From: Deltaproteobacteria bacterium RIFCSPLOWO2_02_56_12
GTDB taxonomy: Bacteria > Desulfobacterota > Binatia > UBA9968
Assembly (NCBI GenBank): GCA_001799045.1
Contig: MGRY01000029.1
Span: forward strand, 1 to 13,895
DNA: 13,895 nucleotides
Reading direction: 5' to 3'
The translations under genes and the position numbers were made by a program. Under the pieces are notes generated by a model. That model made no database searches. It was not told the origin of the DNA and saw nothing but the letters and a program-made list of their open reading frames with translations. Positions 5,096-13,234 of this stretch are shown piece after piece. Position 1 is the stretch's first letter; every line of letters starts with the position of its first letter.

Positions 5096-7333
5096 TTATC
5101 CGCTTTTGTTTTTTTCCTGTATCGCCATCAGGATTTTTTCCGCGGTAAGAGGGAGATCCGAAATCCTCACCCCGACGGCGTCATAGACCGCATTGGCAAC
5201 CGCGGCCGGCACGGGGATGATGGATGGCTCTCCAATCCCCTTGGCGCCGAACGGCCCATCCTCGGCCGCATGTTCCACCAGGTGCACCTCGACTCTCGGC
5301 GCATCGAGCGAGCTAAAGATCTTATAGTCCAGAAAAGTCGGGTTGATCATTCTCCCGTTTTGAAAAATGCACTCCTCAGTCAGCGCCTGGCCGAGCCCTT
5401 GTATCACCGCGCCCTGGACCTGACCCATGACCGATAAGGGATTGATCGCGGTCCCCACATCCTGAGCCGCGACATAGCGGAGAACCTTGACGGCGCCGGT
5501 TTCCGGATTTACTTCCACATCGGTTACGTGCGCGGAAATCGCCGGTTGGTTCGGGAAAATAGAGACCGATTGAATGCTCACGATCGGCCCGCGTTTATGC
5601 GTGAGGGAAAGCTGTCCGACCTGCCCCAGAGAGAGCCCCCTTTCCGGCGATCCTTTGACGTAGACCCTTTTCCCCTCGACCACCAGATCGCTGACCTCAG
5701 CCTCCAACTTGTCCGCCGCCACTTCCATAATCTGCTTTTTGACCTCTTCGGCAGCCCATTTTGTGGCGGAACCCATACTTCTCAATGCCTGGCTTCCGGC
5801 GCTGATCGTGGAATGGGGAGCGAAGTCGCTGTCCGCCGTCCGGACGTGGACATCATCGAGCTCGACCCCGAGCACCTCGGCGACAATCTGGCCCAAAGAG
5901 GTAACGGTCCCGCTCAGATCGATCACCCCGGTCATGACCGTCGCAGTCCCATCTTCGTTGAGCTTTACCCCCGCGCTCGACGCCATGCCGCCCACAAGCC
6001 AGTAACCCAAGGCTATCCCTCGGCCGCGATTCTTTTCCCGCCGTCTCTCCTTCCAGCCGGCCGCCTCAGCCGCCTTAAGCAGGGTCTCCTTGGCATGCAC
6101 GCTCTTTAATGGGCCGCCACAGGCCGGAGTCGTGTCACCCTCCTCTATGGCATTCTTGAGACGCATCTCAACGGGGTCCAGATTCAACTCGCGGGCGATG
6201 ATGTCGATTTGCGACTCGGAGGCAAAGGAGATCTGAGGTCCGGACGGCGCCCGGTAGGGTCCGCAGTTGGCGTGATTCGTGTAGGCGCAAAAAAGGTCGA
6301 TTTTCACGTTGGGGATGCGATAGGGGCCGGAGGCGAGCATCTCCGCCCGCTGGCAAATTACCAGCCCATTCCCGCAGTAAGCGCCGGTGCCGAATACCAG
6401 TTCGACCTCCCTCGCCATGATGGTGCCGTCGAGCTTGACGCCCGTTTTGTAGCGCAGGTGGCAAGGGGTGCGGGGATTAGCGACCTGGAAGTCTTCCGCC
6501 CGACTCATGACGATTTGCACCGCCATCCCGCTCTTCCGTGCCAATGCCACGGCCGCCGGCTCGATCGTGGGGAGCATCTTACCCCCGAAACCGCCGCCGA
6601 TTTCGGTCGGAATCACCCGGACCTTTATCAACGGCAGCTGAAAGATCTCGGCGATGGATGCCCTGATGAAAAACTGCGCTTGCGTCGGAACCCAGACCGT
6701 GGCTTTTCCGGATGCATCAACGCGGGCCAGGACGGCATGCGGCTCGATGTACGTCTGGTGCACCATGGGGGCGTAGAAGCTATGCTCAAAAATCCGCTCC
6801 GCTTCCTGAAAACCCCGATTGGTATCTCCTTGAACGGTCTGTTTGTGGTAGCAGATGTTACCCTTGCGCCCCTCAACCATGGAGAGGGCCTGGTATTGAT
6901 CGTACTCCTCGTGGATTAGCGCCGCCCCCTCGCGCATGGCTTCAACACCGTCGGTAAAATGAGGCAACACTTCGTATTCGACCTTTATGAGTTTGATCGC
7001 CTCCTCGGCCGTCTCTTCGTCTATAGCCGCTACCGCGGCAATTTTGTCTCCCACCAGGCGGACCTTCTTATGGGCGAAGTACTCCTCATCCCTGACGAAC
7101 CGTCCGTACTTAACCGGAGGCAAGTCCTGCGCGGTGACAACCGCCTTGACTCCAGGCAGACGCTCCGCCTTTCTGGCATCGATGCTTTTGATCCGGGCAT
7201 GGGCGTGGGGGCTGCCGAGAATCTTCCCTATGAGGATGGGAGCGGCAAGACGCACGTCGGCGCCGAAGACCGACTCGCCGGTGACCTTCTCTAGAATCTC
7301 GACTCGGGGGAGTCCTTGACCTACGACTTTCAT
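5096..7333 (-). CDS. Molybdenum hydroxylase large subunit (xanthine dehydrogenase family, CoxL-like)
   Basis: The 745-residue protein holds the molybdopterin cofactor of a three-subunit molybdenum hydroxylase, which oxidises an organic substrate with oxygen from water. The N-terminal hammerhead domain covers about residues 15-125 (GKVTGESVFGADV-type start, here EKVTGE). The Moco-binding loop GGGFGGK is at 246-252. GPYRAPSGPQ (358-367) aligns with the family's active-site YR loop. The catalytic glutamate is E702 in GAKGIGEPSIIP (696-707). The VAYRCSFR loop of form I CO dehydrogenase is absent, so CO is unlikely as substrate. ATG 7333 is chosen because it overlaps the upstream small-subunit stop as ATGA, the normal coupling in these operons; an upstream in-frame start would run deep into that gene. 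The substrate is unknown. Confidence 0.93.
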   Translation of the reverse strand: MKVVGQGLPRVEILEKVTGESVFGADVRLAAPILIGKILGSPHAHARIKSIDARKAERLPGVKAVVTAQDLPPVKYGRFVRDEEYFAHKKVRLVGDKIAAVAAIDEETAEEAIKLIKVEYEVLPHFTDGVEAMREGAALIHEEYDQYQALSMVEGRKGNICYHKQTVQGDTNRGFQEAERIFEHSFYAPMVHQTYIEPHAVLARVDASGKATVWVPTQAQFFIRASIAEIFQLPLIKVRVIPTEIGGGFGGKMLPTIEPAAVALARKSGMAVQIVMSRAEDFQVANPRTPCHLRYKTGVKLDGTIMAREVELVFGTGAYCGNGLVICQRAEMLASGPYRIPNVKIDLFCAYTNHANCGPYRAPSGPQISFASESQIDIIARELNLDPVEMRLKNAIEEGDTTPACGGPLKSVHAKETLLKAAEAAGWKERRREKNRGRGIALGYWLVGGMASSAGVKLNEDGTATVMTGVIDLSGTVTSLGQIVAEVLGVELDDVHVRTADSDFAPHSTISAGSQALRSMGSATKWAAEEVKKQIMEVAADKLEAEVSDLVVEGKRVYVKGSPERGLSLGQVGQLSLTHKRGPIVSIQSVSIFPNQPAISAHVTDVEVNPETGAVKVLRYVAAQDVGTAINPLSVMGQVQGAVIQGLGQALTEECIFQNGRMINPTFLDYKIFSSLDAPRVEVHLVEHAAEDGPFGAKGIGEPSIIPVPAAVANAVYDAVGVRISDLPLTAEKILMAIQEKNKSG

Positions 7334-7803
7334 CGCTCTTTTGCCGCCGACAGAACCGCATCGACAATGGAGCCGTACCCGGTGCACCGGCAGAGGTTCC
7401 CGGCGATCGCCTTGAGCACCTGTTCGGCTGTTGGCGATGGGTTATGGTCCAAAAGATATTTTGCCGCCATAATCATTCCCGGGGTGCAGTAGCCGCACTG
7501 AGCGGCTCCCTTCTCGGCAAAGGCTTTCTGCAAAGGGTGGAGCCGATCATGACGACTGATCCCTTCGATCGTTTGAATCTTCTGACCATCCGCCTCCACT
7601 GTAAGAATCAGGCAAGAGTCCACCAATTTCCCATTCATAATGATGGAGCAGGCGCCGCATTCCCCTTCCCCGCACCCTTCCTTCGTCCCGGTAAGGTTAA
7701 GGTCCATTCGGAGGAAATCGAGCAGCGACTTTGACGGCGATACCTCCTTCTCGTAGCGTTCACCATTAACAGTCACTCGTATTCGCTTAGTACGACGGGC
7801 CAT
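7330..7803 (-). CDS. Molybdenum hydroxylase small subunit with two [2Fe-2S] clusters (CoxS-like)
   Basis: The 157-residue protein carries electrons from the Mo site to FAD. All eight cluster cysteines are present: C44, C49, C52 and C64 for the plant-ferredoxin-type cluster (CGEGECGAC), and C103, C106, C138 and C140 for the alpha-helical second cluster (CGYC and CRC). Length and order match CoxS/QorS-type subunits. A GGAGG six bases before the ATG gives a strong ribosome-binding site, which lies inside the end of the FAD-subunit gene. The gene is separated from that upstream stop by one base and overlaps the large-subunit start by four, so the three are one operon. Confidence 0.96.
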   Translation of the reverse strand: MARRTKRIRVTVNGERYEKEVSPSKSLLDFLRMDLNLTGTKEGCGEGECGACSIIMNGKLVDSCLILTVEADGQKIQTIEGISRHDRLHPLQKAFAEKGAAQCGYCTPGMIMAAKYLLDHNPSPTAEQVLKAIAGNLCRCTGYGSIVDAVLSAAKER

Positions 7804-7804
7804 C

Positions 7805-8677
7805 TCAAGCCTCCCCTCCGGCTTCCCTCAGCGCCTCTTCAATAGCCCGTTTGGTCAAGACCCGGACCATCGCGCGCCGGTAGCTCGCGCTGGAGCGCAC
7901 ATCATCGATGGGCCTCACGCCGGCGGCAGCACAGTCGGCAGCTTCCTCAATCGTCTTTTCGTCGGGGTTCTTGCCCCGGAGAACGTCTTCAGCCGCCTGG
8001 ACCCTCACCGGTGTAGGCGCCACAGCTCCCAGGACAATCCGAATGTCCTGGACGACCCCGCCTTTGGATGCCAGGGAGAGAAAGACTGCGCAGTTTACCA
8101 GGGCAATGTCCATAGCCGTGCGCGTGCAGCGCTGAAACGACCCGGCGGAGCGCTGGACCGGAGACGGAATAAATATTTCTTTAAGAATCTCGTTCGGCTG
8201 AAGGCAGCTCTTCCCCGGACCGAGGAAGAATTCTTCCAACGGCACTTCGCGTACGCGCTTGGCGCCGGCGATTCTGGCCCGGCCTCCAAGGGCAATGAGC
8301 GGAGACGCCGTGTCGGCTGCCGGAGAGGCATTGCACAAATTTCCTCCAAGGGTGGCCCTGTTCCGCGTCTGAATCGAGCCGACGGCAGCCGCCCCTTTGG
8401 CCAGGATCCCATAGCGCGTTTGAATCAGGTGAGAGGAGGCGATTTCATCCATCAGCGTAGCCGCCCCGATCTTGAGGCCGGCGCGGTTTGACTTGATTCC
8501 CCTTAGATCGCGGATTTTTTTGAGGTCAACGATTACGCCGGGCTGAACCAGCCCCCGCTCCAGGCGCAGGAGAAAATCGGTCCCGCCGGCCATAAGCGCC
8601 GCTTTCTTGCCGTATCGGCGCAGCAGCGAAACGGCCTCTTCGAGCCTTGGGGGAGCAAAGTAATCAATTCCCTTCAT
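7805..8677 (-). CDS. Molybdenum hydroxylase FAD-binding middle subunit (CoxM-like)
   Basis: The 290-residue protein is the FAD subunit that passes electrons from the iron-sulfur clusters to an acceptor. AGGTDFLLRL (30-39) is the first FAD-binding loop. ATLGGNLCNASPAAD (108-122) is the second, with the conserved GGN. The C-terminal CO-dehydrogenase-flavoprotein domain starts around residue 175. The start (MKGIDYFAPPRLEEAVSLL) is the usual one for this family. It is the first gene of an M-S-L operon, the order of the classic coxMSL cluster, and has a candidate promoter about 40-68 bases upstream. Only a weak ribosome-binding site is seen (GGGAG, 12 bases away). Confidence 0.94.
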   Translation of the reverse strand: MKGIDYFAPPRLEEAVSLLRRYGKKAALMAGGTDFLLRLERGLVQPGVIVDLKKIRDLRGIKSNRAGLKIGAATLMDEIASSHLIQTRYGILAKGAAAVGSIQTRNRATLGGNLCNASPAADTASPLIALGGRARIAGAKRVREVPLEEFFLGPGKSCLQPNEILKEIFIPSPVQRSAGSFQRCTRTAMDIALVNCAVFLSLASKGGVVQDIRIVLGAVAPTPVRVQAAEDVLRGKNPDEKTIEEAADCAAAGVRPIDDVRSSASYRRAMVRVLTKRAIEEALREAGGEA

Positions 8678-8716
8678 TGTCCAAACAATCTCCCGCTAAA
8701 TAATGCCGGCCTGAAT

Positions 8717-8745
8717 CTTTTACATATTTTTACCCTGTTTGCCAA
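8717..8745 (-). promoter_or_regulatory. Candidate promoter of the M-S-L operon
   Basis: On the minus strand TTGGCA (8745-8740) is followed after 17 bases by TAAAAG (8722-8717); the -10 matches at four of six positions. A start near 8710 would give a leader of about 32 bases. Confidence 0.4.
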
Positions 8746-8772
8746 GAGGCGATCGCGAATTCTTAAACGGCG

Positions 8773-8801
8773 TTGAATTTCGCTCCCTGAGAGATTAGGA
8801 T
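8773..8801 (+). promoter_or_regulatory. Candidate promoter of the second large-subunit gene
   Basis: TTGAAT (8773-8778) is followed after 17 bases by TAGGAT (8796-8801); each element matches the sigma70 consensus at four of six positions. It lies 35 bases before the ATG and back-to-back with the minus-strand promoter, so one regulator could act on both. Confidence 0.4.
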
Positions 8802-8823
8802 CTTGTCGCCAAGCGGATTTAGC

Positions 8824-8832
8824 AGGAGGTGA
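8824..8832 (+). promoter_or_regulatory. Near-perfect Shine-Dalgarno AGGAGGTGA
   Basis: This is a full-length match to the anti-Shine-Dalgarno complement, with six bases between GGAGG and the ATG at 8836. It is much stronger than the sites of the neighbouring genes and suggests high translation of the solitary large subunit. Confidence 0.8.
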
Positions 8833-8835
8833 GTC

Positions 8836-11082
8836 ATGGCCTATCGAACTGTAGGTAAATCAGTGCCGCACGTCGAGGGGGTGGGTAAAGTAACCGGAAC
8901 GACGCAGTACGTCGCCGACCTGGCGGTCCCCGGCGCCCTTTGGGGCAAGGTTCTACGCAGCCCTGTCCCGCATGCTCGCGTGGTCAAGGTAGACACGTCG
9001 AAGGCAAGAGAACTGGCGGGCGTGCATGCGGTCATCTCGGCGGCCGATCTTCCGCCCGTCTACGTCGGCTCGAGAATGAAGGACATGCCGGTGCTGGCCC
9101 GGGAGCGTGTGCGCTTCGTTGGGGAGCCGGTGGCGGCGGTGGCCGCCGAGAGTAACGAGATTGCCGAGCAGGCCTTGAATCTGATCGAGGTGGAGTACGA
9201 AGAGATCCCTGCCGTCTTTGATCCTGTTGAGGCCATACGAGCGGGAGCGCCGCTGGTGCATGAAGAGCGCTCGCGTTACAAAAATGGGCCGCCGGTGCCG
9301 GAGGATGTCCCCAATCTTCAATCCGTTTCGGTGCGAAAGAACGGCAATATAGAAGAGGGATTCCAACGGGCCTGGCGCATTTTCGAGCACACGTTCCGCA
9401 CCCAGCTTACGCACCACGGCTACCTGGAATCGCACGCCTGCGTAGTCCGGATCGGTGAGGGCGGCAGAGTCGAGGTGTGGGCGACCAATAAGGCTCCCTA
9501 TGCCCTGCGCGACAACCTGTCCGAGGATCTGGCCATTGCCAAGGAAAAGATCAAAGTCCACATCATGTCGGTGGGAGGGGATTTTGGCGGAAAGGCGTCG
9601 CTGATCGATGTGCCGATCGGTTATTTCCTGGCTGAGCGATCCGGACGGCCGGTTAAAATGGCGCTCGAATATTCCGAAGAGCTGATGGCCGGGGCGCACA
9701 GACACCCCGCGGTGATCACGCTGCGCACGGGTGTGGAGGAAGATGGAACGCTCTGTGCCGTCGAAGCCAAGATCATCTACAGCGGCGGCGCCTACGCGGC
9801 CTTTAAAATCAACCCTGAGGTGACCGTATTAGGCGGGCGTCGTCTGGCAAGCTATTATCGAGTCCCCGCTATTAAAGCCGAGACTTATTGCGTCTACACG
9901 AATCAGGTGCCCTGCACGCAGACCAGAACGCCGGGAAGCCCGCAGGTTGTCTTTGCCATGGAATCGCAGATGGATATCATTGCGCGAGAGCTTGGCCTGG
10001 ACCGGGTAGCGATCCGGATGCGCAACCTCCTTAAACCGGGGGATGCCTCGCCGATGGGGGAGAGGTGGCAGCACATCTGCGTGCGCGAGACGCTGAAAAA
10101 AGCGCTCCAGGCGTCCGGTTGGAAGCGGTCGAAGCCCGGAAAGAATTGCGGCAGGGGATTGGCGCTTTATGAGCGCGGCACGCCCAGCGGCAGGGCGAGC
10201 GCGGCGATTACGGTCGAGGAGGACGGAGGGATCACGATCCTTACGGGAGTTCCGGATGTCGGCCCCGGATTCTATACCGTCATTCAGCAGATCGTGAGCG
10301 AGACGCTTGGTATCGGTCCGGAGAAGGTTGGGGTTCGATTCGAGGATACCGACAGCCTGCCTTACGATCCGGGAACCGGGGGAAGCAAGTCGACGAACAC
10401 CTCGGGCCACGCGGCCTACAAGGCGGCGCGGGAGGTGCGCGAAATGCTCGTGGGAGTGGCGGCGCGCACACTGGGCTGCAAAGCCGAAGAGGTCCGTCAG
10501 GCAAACGGCCGCTTCACGGCCCCACGAAGCAAAGGCGTTTCTTTTGATCAAATCGCCCGCACCGCGGTTAGAGAAAACGGCGGGCCGATCTTCCATCTGA
10601 CCATGTACGAGCCGAAGGAGGAGCCTCCGGTGACTTCGTTCGCGGCCCAGGTGGCGGAGGTGGAAGTGAATCCTGAGACGGGAGAGGTTAAGGTAAAAAA
10701 AATCACCACGGCGCACGATTCCGGGATCGTGCTGAACACAAATACTTTTCAGGGGCAGGTGGATGGCGGAGTTATCAACGGGATGGGTTTTACCCTGATG
10801 GAAGAGACTCCTATGGTGGACGGGCGCATCACGACGCTAAGCATGGGCGATTTCAAGATCCCCTGCATAAAGGATATTCCCAAATTGACGACTGTGCTGC
10901 TGCAGAGCCCGACAGGGCCTGTGCCTTACCAGGGGAAGTCTATAGCCGAGATGCCCAACGTGCCGGTCGCTGCCGCCATCGCCAATGCCGTTGCCGATGC
11001 CGTCGGCGTGCGTCTGTTCGAGCTCCCAATCACGGCGGAGAAGGTATACTGGGGATTGAAACAAAAAATTCCGACAAAATGA
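8836..11082 (+). CDS. Second molybdenum hydroxylase large subunit (xanthine dehydrogenase family)
   Basis: The 748-residue protein is colinear with the large subunit of the divergent operon: hammerhead domain at about 16-127, Moco loop GGDFGGK (247-253), and C-terminal segment GKSIAEMPNVPVAAAIANAV (700-719). It keeps the presumed catalytic glutamate (E705), but the usual GE before it is AE. The active-site YR loop reads TQTRTPGSPQ (361-370), so the tyrosine is replaced by threonine. The paralogue has Y360 there. No FAD or iron-sulfur subunit gene accompanies it on this strand; it may share those of the divergent operon, or depend on genes elsewhere. An excellent ribosome-binding site precedes the start, and its stop overlaps the next gene by ATGA. 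It is probably an active enzyme with a different substrate pocket. Confidence 0.92.
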   Translation: MAYRTVGKSVPHVEGVGKVTGTTQYVADLAVPGALWGKVLRSPVPHARVVKVDTSKARELAGVHAVISAADLPPVYVGSRMKDMPVLARERVRFVGEPVAAVAAESNEIAEQALNLIEVEYEEIPAVFDPVEAIRAGAPLVHEERSRYKNGPPVPEDVPNLQSVSVRKNGNIEEGFQRAWRIFEHTFRTQLTHHGYLESHACVVRIGEGGRVEVWATNKAPYALRDNLSEDLAIAKEKIKVHIMSVGGDFGGKASLIDVPIGYFLAERSGRPVKMALEYSEELMAGAHRHPAVITLRTGVEEDGTLCAVEAKIIYSGGAYAAFKINPEVTVLGGRRLASYYRVPAIKAETYCVYTNQVPCTQTRTPGSPQVVFAMESQMDIIARELGLDRVAIRMRNLLKPGDASPMGERWQHICVRETLKKALQASGWKRSKPGKNCGRGLALYERGTPSGRASAAITVEEDGGITILTGVPDVGPGFYTVIQQIVSETLGIGPEKVGVRFEDTDSLPYDPGTGGSKSTNTSGHAAYKAAREVREMLVGVAARTLGCKAEEVRQANGRFTAPRSKGVSFDQIARTAVRENGGPIFHLTMYEPKEEPPVTSFAAQVAEVEVNPETGEVKVKKITTAHDSGIVLNTNTFQGQVDGGVINGMGFTLMEETPMVDGRITTLSMGDFKIPCIKDIPKLTTVLLQSPTGPVPYQGKSIAEMPNVPVAAAIANAVADAVGVRLFELPITAEKVYWGLKQKIPTK

Positions 11083-11654
11083 AAACAAATCTACATTACT
11101 GTTTTATATCCTTGATGGCGGCCTTCCTCTTGGCATCTTCTTGCGCGCTATGGGAGGACATTACCAAAGACTGGACTGGTGGTGAGGCCAGCTTTATTCC
11201 GACGCCGATGGAAGTGGTGGACAGGATGCTGGAGATTGCTCAGGTTACGTCGGCGGATATCATTTACGACTTGGGAAGTGGAGATGGTCGAATCGTTATC
11301 AGAGCGGCAGAAAAATATGGCGCGAGGGGGGTAGGGATTGAAATATCCCCGGAGCTCGTTGAGATCTCCCGAGAAGAGGCTAGAAAGCGCGGTGTAAGCC
11401 GTCTAGTGGAGTTTCGGTTAGGGGATGCCCTTAAGGCAGATGTCTCACCAGCAACCGTAGTCACTCTTTATTTGACTCCTGAAATGAATTCTAATTTGCG
11501 ATCGACATTTGAGCAGCAATTGAGGCCGGGGACTCGTGTTGTTTCTCATGACCATAGAATGGACGGTTGGACACCTGCTAGTACCGAAACGATGCCCGGC
11601 ACTTGGTACCACGACCACAGAATCTATTTGTGGAGACTGGGAGCCACGAAATAA
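11079..11654 (+). CDS. Probable lipid-anchored or exported class I SAM-dependent methyltransferase
   Basis: The 191-residue protein has a Rossmann-fold methyltransferase core: motif I DLGSGDGR (64-71), acidic residue E88 at the end of strand 2 (GVGIEIS), and GDAL with D116. A late VVSHDHRMDGW segment (154-164) resembles the DOT1-like/FAM173-like lysine methyltransferase group. In front lies a hydrophobic N-terminus (residues 8-21) ending in ASSC22, which looks like a lipoprotein signal although Ala at -3 is not the best lipobox residue. The ATG overlaps the previous stop as ATGA with no ribosome-binding site of its own, so translation is probably coupled. GC is locally low (21 of 60 bases in 11461-11520). 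A start further inside is possible but no in-frame ATG with a good site was seen. The target is unknown. Confidence 0.82.
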   Translation: MKTNLHYCFISLMAAFLLASSCALWEDITKDWTGGEASFIPTPMEVVDRMLEIAQVTSADIIYDLGSGDGRIVIRAAEKYGARGVGIEISPELVEISREEARKRGVSRLVEFRLGDALKADVSPATVVTLYLTPEMNSNLRSTFEQQLRPGTRVVSHDHRMDGWTPASTETMPGTWYHDHRIYLWRLGATK

Positions 11655-11696
11655 GGGTCATTAGCGGCCAAAGTCGAAAGAAGAGGAATCATTGCT

Positions 11697-12251
11697 ATGG
11701 CTATCAATGTTGCTAAATTAAAAAACACCACCACTCCGATGGGCATGCCGTTTCGGATCACCAAGCTGGGGCATGTGGTCGTGCAGGTTAGCGACCTTGA
11801 AAGATCCGTGAATTTTTATACTCGGATCCTCGGTTTTAAGCTCTCTGATGTTTATCCCGAAAAGATGATGCCGGGCGGGATGGTTTTCCTGCGCTGCAAT
11901 ACGGACCATCATTGCCTGGCGCTTGTCGGTTCGGCCCCTGGACAGGCCGTAAACAAAGAGTTGCATCATTTTGCTTTCGAGGTAGCCACCCTCGATGAGC
12001 TCGTTCGCGCGCGCGATCATCTGCGCGCCCATAAGGTGTCGATTGATTTCGAGGGCCGCCGCCGGGCGGGCTGCCAGATTGCCGTCGAATTTCGTGATCC
12101 CGACAACCATTGCGTTGAAATATATTGGGGCGTGGACCAGGTGGGCAGCGACGGCCGGGTGCGCCCTTCAAATGAATGGCATGGGGTTAAGTCTCTGGAA
12201 GAGGCTATCGCCAAACCGGTGCCCGGCCAGGACACCCGCCTGAACAGATGA
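11697..12251 (+). CDS. VOC-family protein, extradiol-dioxygenase-like
   Basis: The 184-residue protein has one vicinal-oxygen-chelate module. The first beta-alpha-beta unit starts LGHVVVQVSDLERSVNFYTR (24 on), and the likely metal ligands are H26, H91 (in LHHFAFEV) and E141 (in HCVEIYWG). The segments NTDHHCLALVG (69-79) and FRDPDNHCVEIY (132-143) are typical of the dihydroxybiphenyl-dioxygenase-like branch, as is the tail SLEEAIAKPVPGQDT. It may cleave an aromatic diol or be a glyoxalase/isomerase-like relative; sequence alone does not separate these. The start is supported by AAGAGGAA (11681-11688) eight bases upstream. It lies 42 bases after the methyltransferase gene and 19 bases before the RidA gene, so an operon is likely. 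Confidence 0.88.
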   Translation: MAINVAKLKNTTTPMGMPFRITKLGHVVVQVSDLERSVNFYTRILGFKLSDVYPEKMMPGGMVFLRCNTDHHCLALVGSAPGQAVNKELHHFAFEVATLDELVRARDHLRAHKVSIDFEGRRRAGCQIAVEFRDPDNHCVEIYWGVDQVGSDGRVRPSNEWHGVKSLEEAIAKPVPGQDTRLNR

Positions 12252-12270
12252 AGTGCGAGAGGAGCGAATC

Positions 12271-12651
12271 ATGGCAAAAAGAAAAGTTATTGAGATCCCG
12301 GGCTTGGCCCATCAGGCTCCTATACCCAACGGCGCGAGAGTCGGCAACATCATCTTCTCCTCCGCCATTTCCGGTCGAGATCCCGAGACGAACGAACTTC
12401 CCAAGGAGCCGGAGCGGCAGGCGAAAGCACTATTTAGGAACATCGGGGTCTTTATGGATCTAGCAGGGGGGAGTACAGAGGACATCGGCCATATGACAGT
12501 TTACCTGAAGGAAGAAAAGTATAGAGATGCCATCAACAAGGAGTGGGTCAAGATGTTCCCCGACGAACACAGTCGGCCGGCGCGCCATGCCATCAAGATA
12601 GAGTTGCGCGGTGAAGTTCTCTTCCAGATCGAACTGGTCGCAGTCCTTTAG
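12271..12651 (+). CDS. RidA-family (YjgF/YER057c/UK114) enamine/imine deaminase
   Basis: The 126-residue length is normal for RidA. These trimeric cytosolic proteins hydrolyse reactive enamine/imine intermediates to keto acids and ammonia; relatives act as 2-aminomuconate deaminases in aromatic amine breakdown. The catalytic arginine is present as R105 in RPARH (102-106), and the acidic partner as E121 in FQIELVAVL. S30 in the IIFSSAISG segment is also kept. The tyrosine often found near residue 17 is not. ATG 12271 is chosen because AGAGGAG (12258-12264) lies six bases before it; an upstream in-frame GTG at 12253 overlaps that site. It follows the VOC gene closely, which suggests a shared pathway. 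Confidence 0.92.
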   Translation: MAKRKVIEIPGLAHQAPIPNGARVGNIIFSSAISGRDPETNELPKEPERQAKALFRNIGVFMDLAGGSTEDIGHMTVYLKEEKYRDAINKEWVKMFPDEHSRPARHAIKIELRGEVLFQIELVAVL

Positions 12652-12689
12652 CGCGCCAGTCTCTTCATTATAGCCCGACGGCGACGCCT

Positions 12690-13217
12690 ATGAATCTAAA
12701 TCAGCAACCGCAGGGATCGATTCCCCGCCCGATTGAGCCCCGGGGATTTTTTACCGGAGTAAAGATCAGGCCGATTATCATCGGCGCCGTCGTCGATTAC
12801 GTGGCGACCTATGCGCTCATCACGCTCTACCTGATTGTTGTTTACATGAAAGAGCCCTTGGAAAAGGGTGGCGTTCCCGCAGAGGCCCTCCAGGAGGCAT
12901 TAAAGGAGATGCTCTCCTCTCAGGAAGGGCTTCTCGACCTTCTTATCATCGGCGCTCTCTGCACCATTCTGGGCGGCTATCTCGCGGGCTGGCTTGCCAG
13001 GGCCGAAGAGATAAAGCACGGCGCGCTTGTGGGCGCGGTGTCGCTCATCATAGGGTTTCTGCAAACCGGCATGGCAGGGGAGGCGAGTCCGGTTCCTTAT
13101 TGGCACGAGCTTCTAGGGTATCTCCTGGCGATCCCTGCCGGCGCCCTGGGGGGCTCCCTTGCCCAGGGGCGGGCAAAGCCTTCCATTCCGCGCAGTACCC
13201 AAGAGCGCCGCCTGTAA
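12690..13217 (+). CDS. Hypothetical inner-membrane protein with about four transmembrane helices
   Basis: The 175-residue protein is not recognised. A polar N-terminus of about 25 residues is followed by hydrophobic segments at about 27-52, 81-103, 109-128 and 138-159, and then a basic, Ser/Pro-rich tail (RAKPSIPRSTQERRL). An amphipathic stretch (56-79, rich in Glu and Leu) lies between the first two helices. The glycine-rich third and fourth helices (GALVGAV, AIPAGALGGSLAQG) suggest close packing. No good ribosome-binding site is visible before the ATG. It lies 38 bases after the RidA gene and 17 bases before the hydrolase gene on the same strand, so co-transcription is plausible. No function can be assigned. 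Confidence 0.75.
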   Translation: MNLNQQPQGSIPRPIEPRGFFTGVKIRPIIIGAVVDYVATYALITLYLIVVYMKEPLEKGGVPAEALQEALKEMLSSQEGLLDLLIIGALCTILGGYLAGWLARAEEIKHGALVGAVSLIIGFLQTGMAGEASPVPYWHELLGYLLAIPAGALGGSLAQGRAKPSIPRSTQERRL

Positions 13218-13234
13218 TCGGACCGCTTGATGTG

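Noticed and set aside
5528..6919. Long plus-strand frames (5528-6109 and 6209-6919) opposite the large subunit
   Set aside because: They lie wholly antisense to a well-matched Mo-hydroxylase gene, are Arg/Pro-rich, and show no protein family pattern: GC-rich shadows.
5096..8677. Aerobic CO dehydrogenase (CoxMSL)
   Set aside because: Gene order fits, but the large subunit lacks the VAYRCSFR active-site loop with its Cys, so only the wider Mo-hydroxylase family is supported.
8749..8756. Palindrome GCGATCGC in the divergent Mo-hydroxylase promoter region
   Set aside because: A single 8-base palindrome is common in GC-rich DNA and is not placed relative to either promoter in a telling way.
8953..10716. 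Minus-strand frames of 250 and 295 codons inside the second large subunit
   Set aside because: They are antisense to a convincing gene, without ribosome-binding sites or recognisable motifs.
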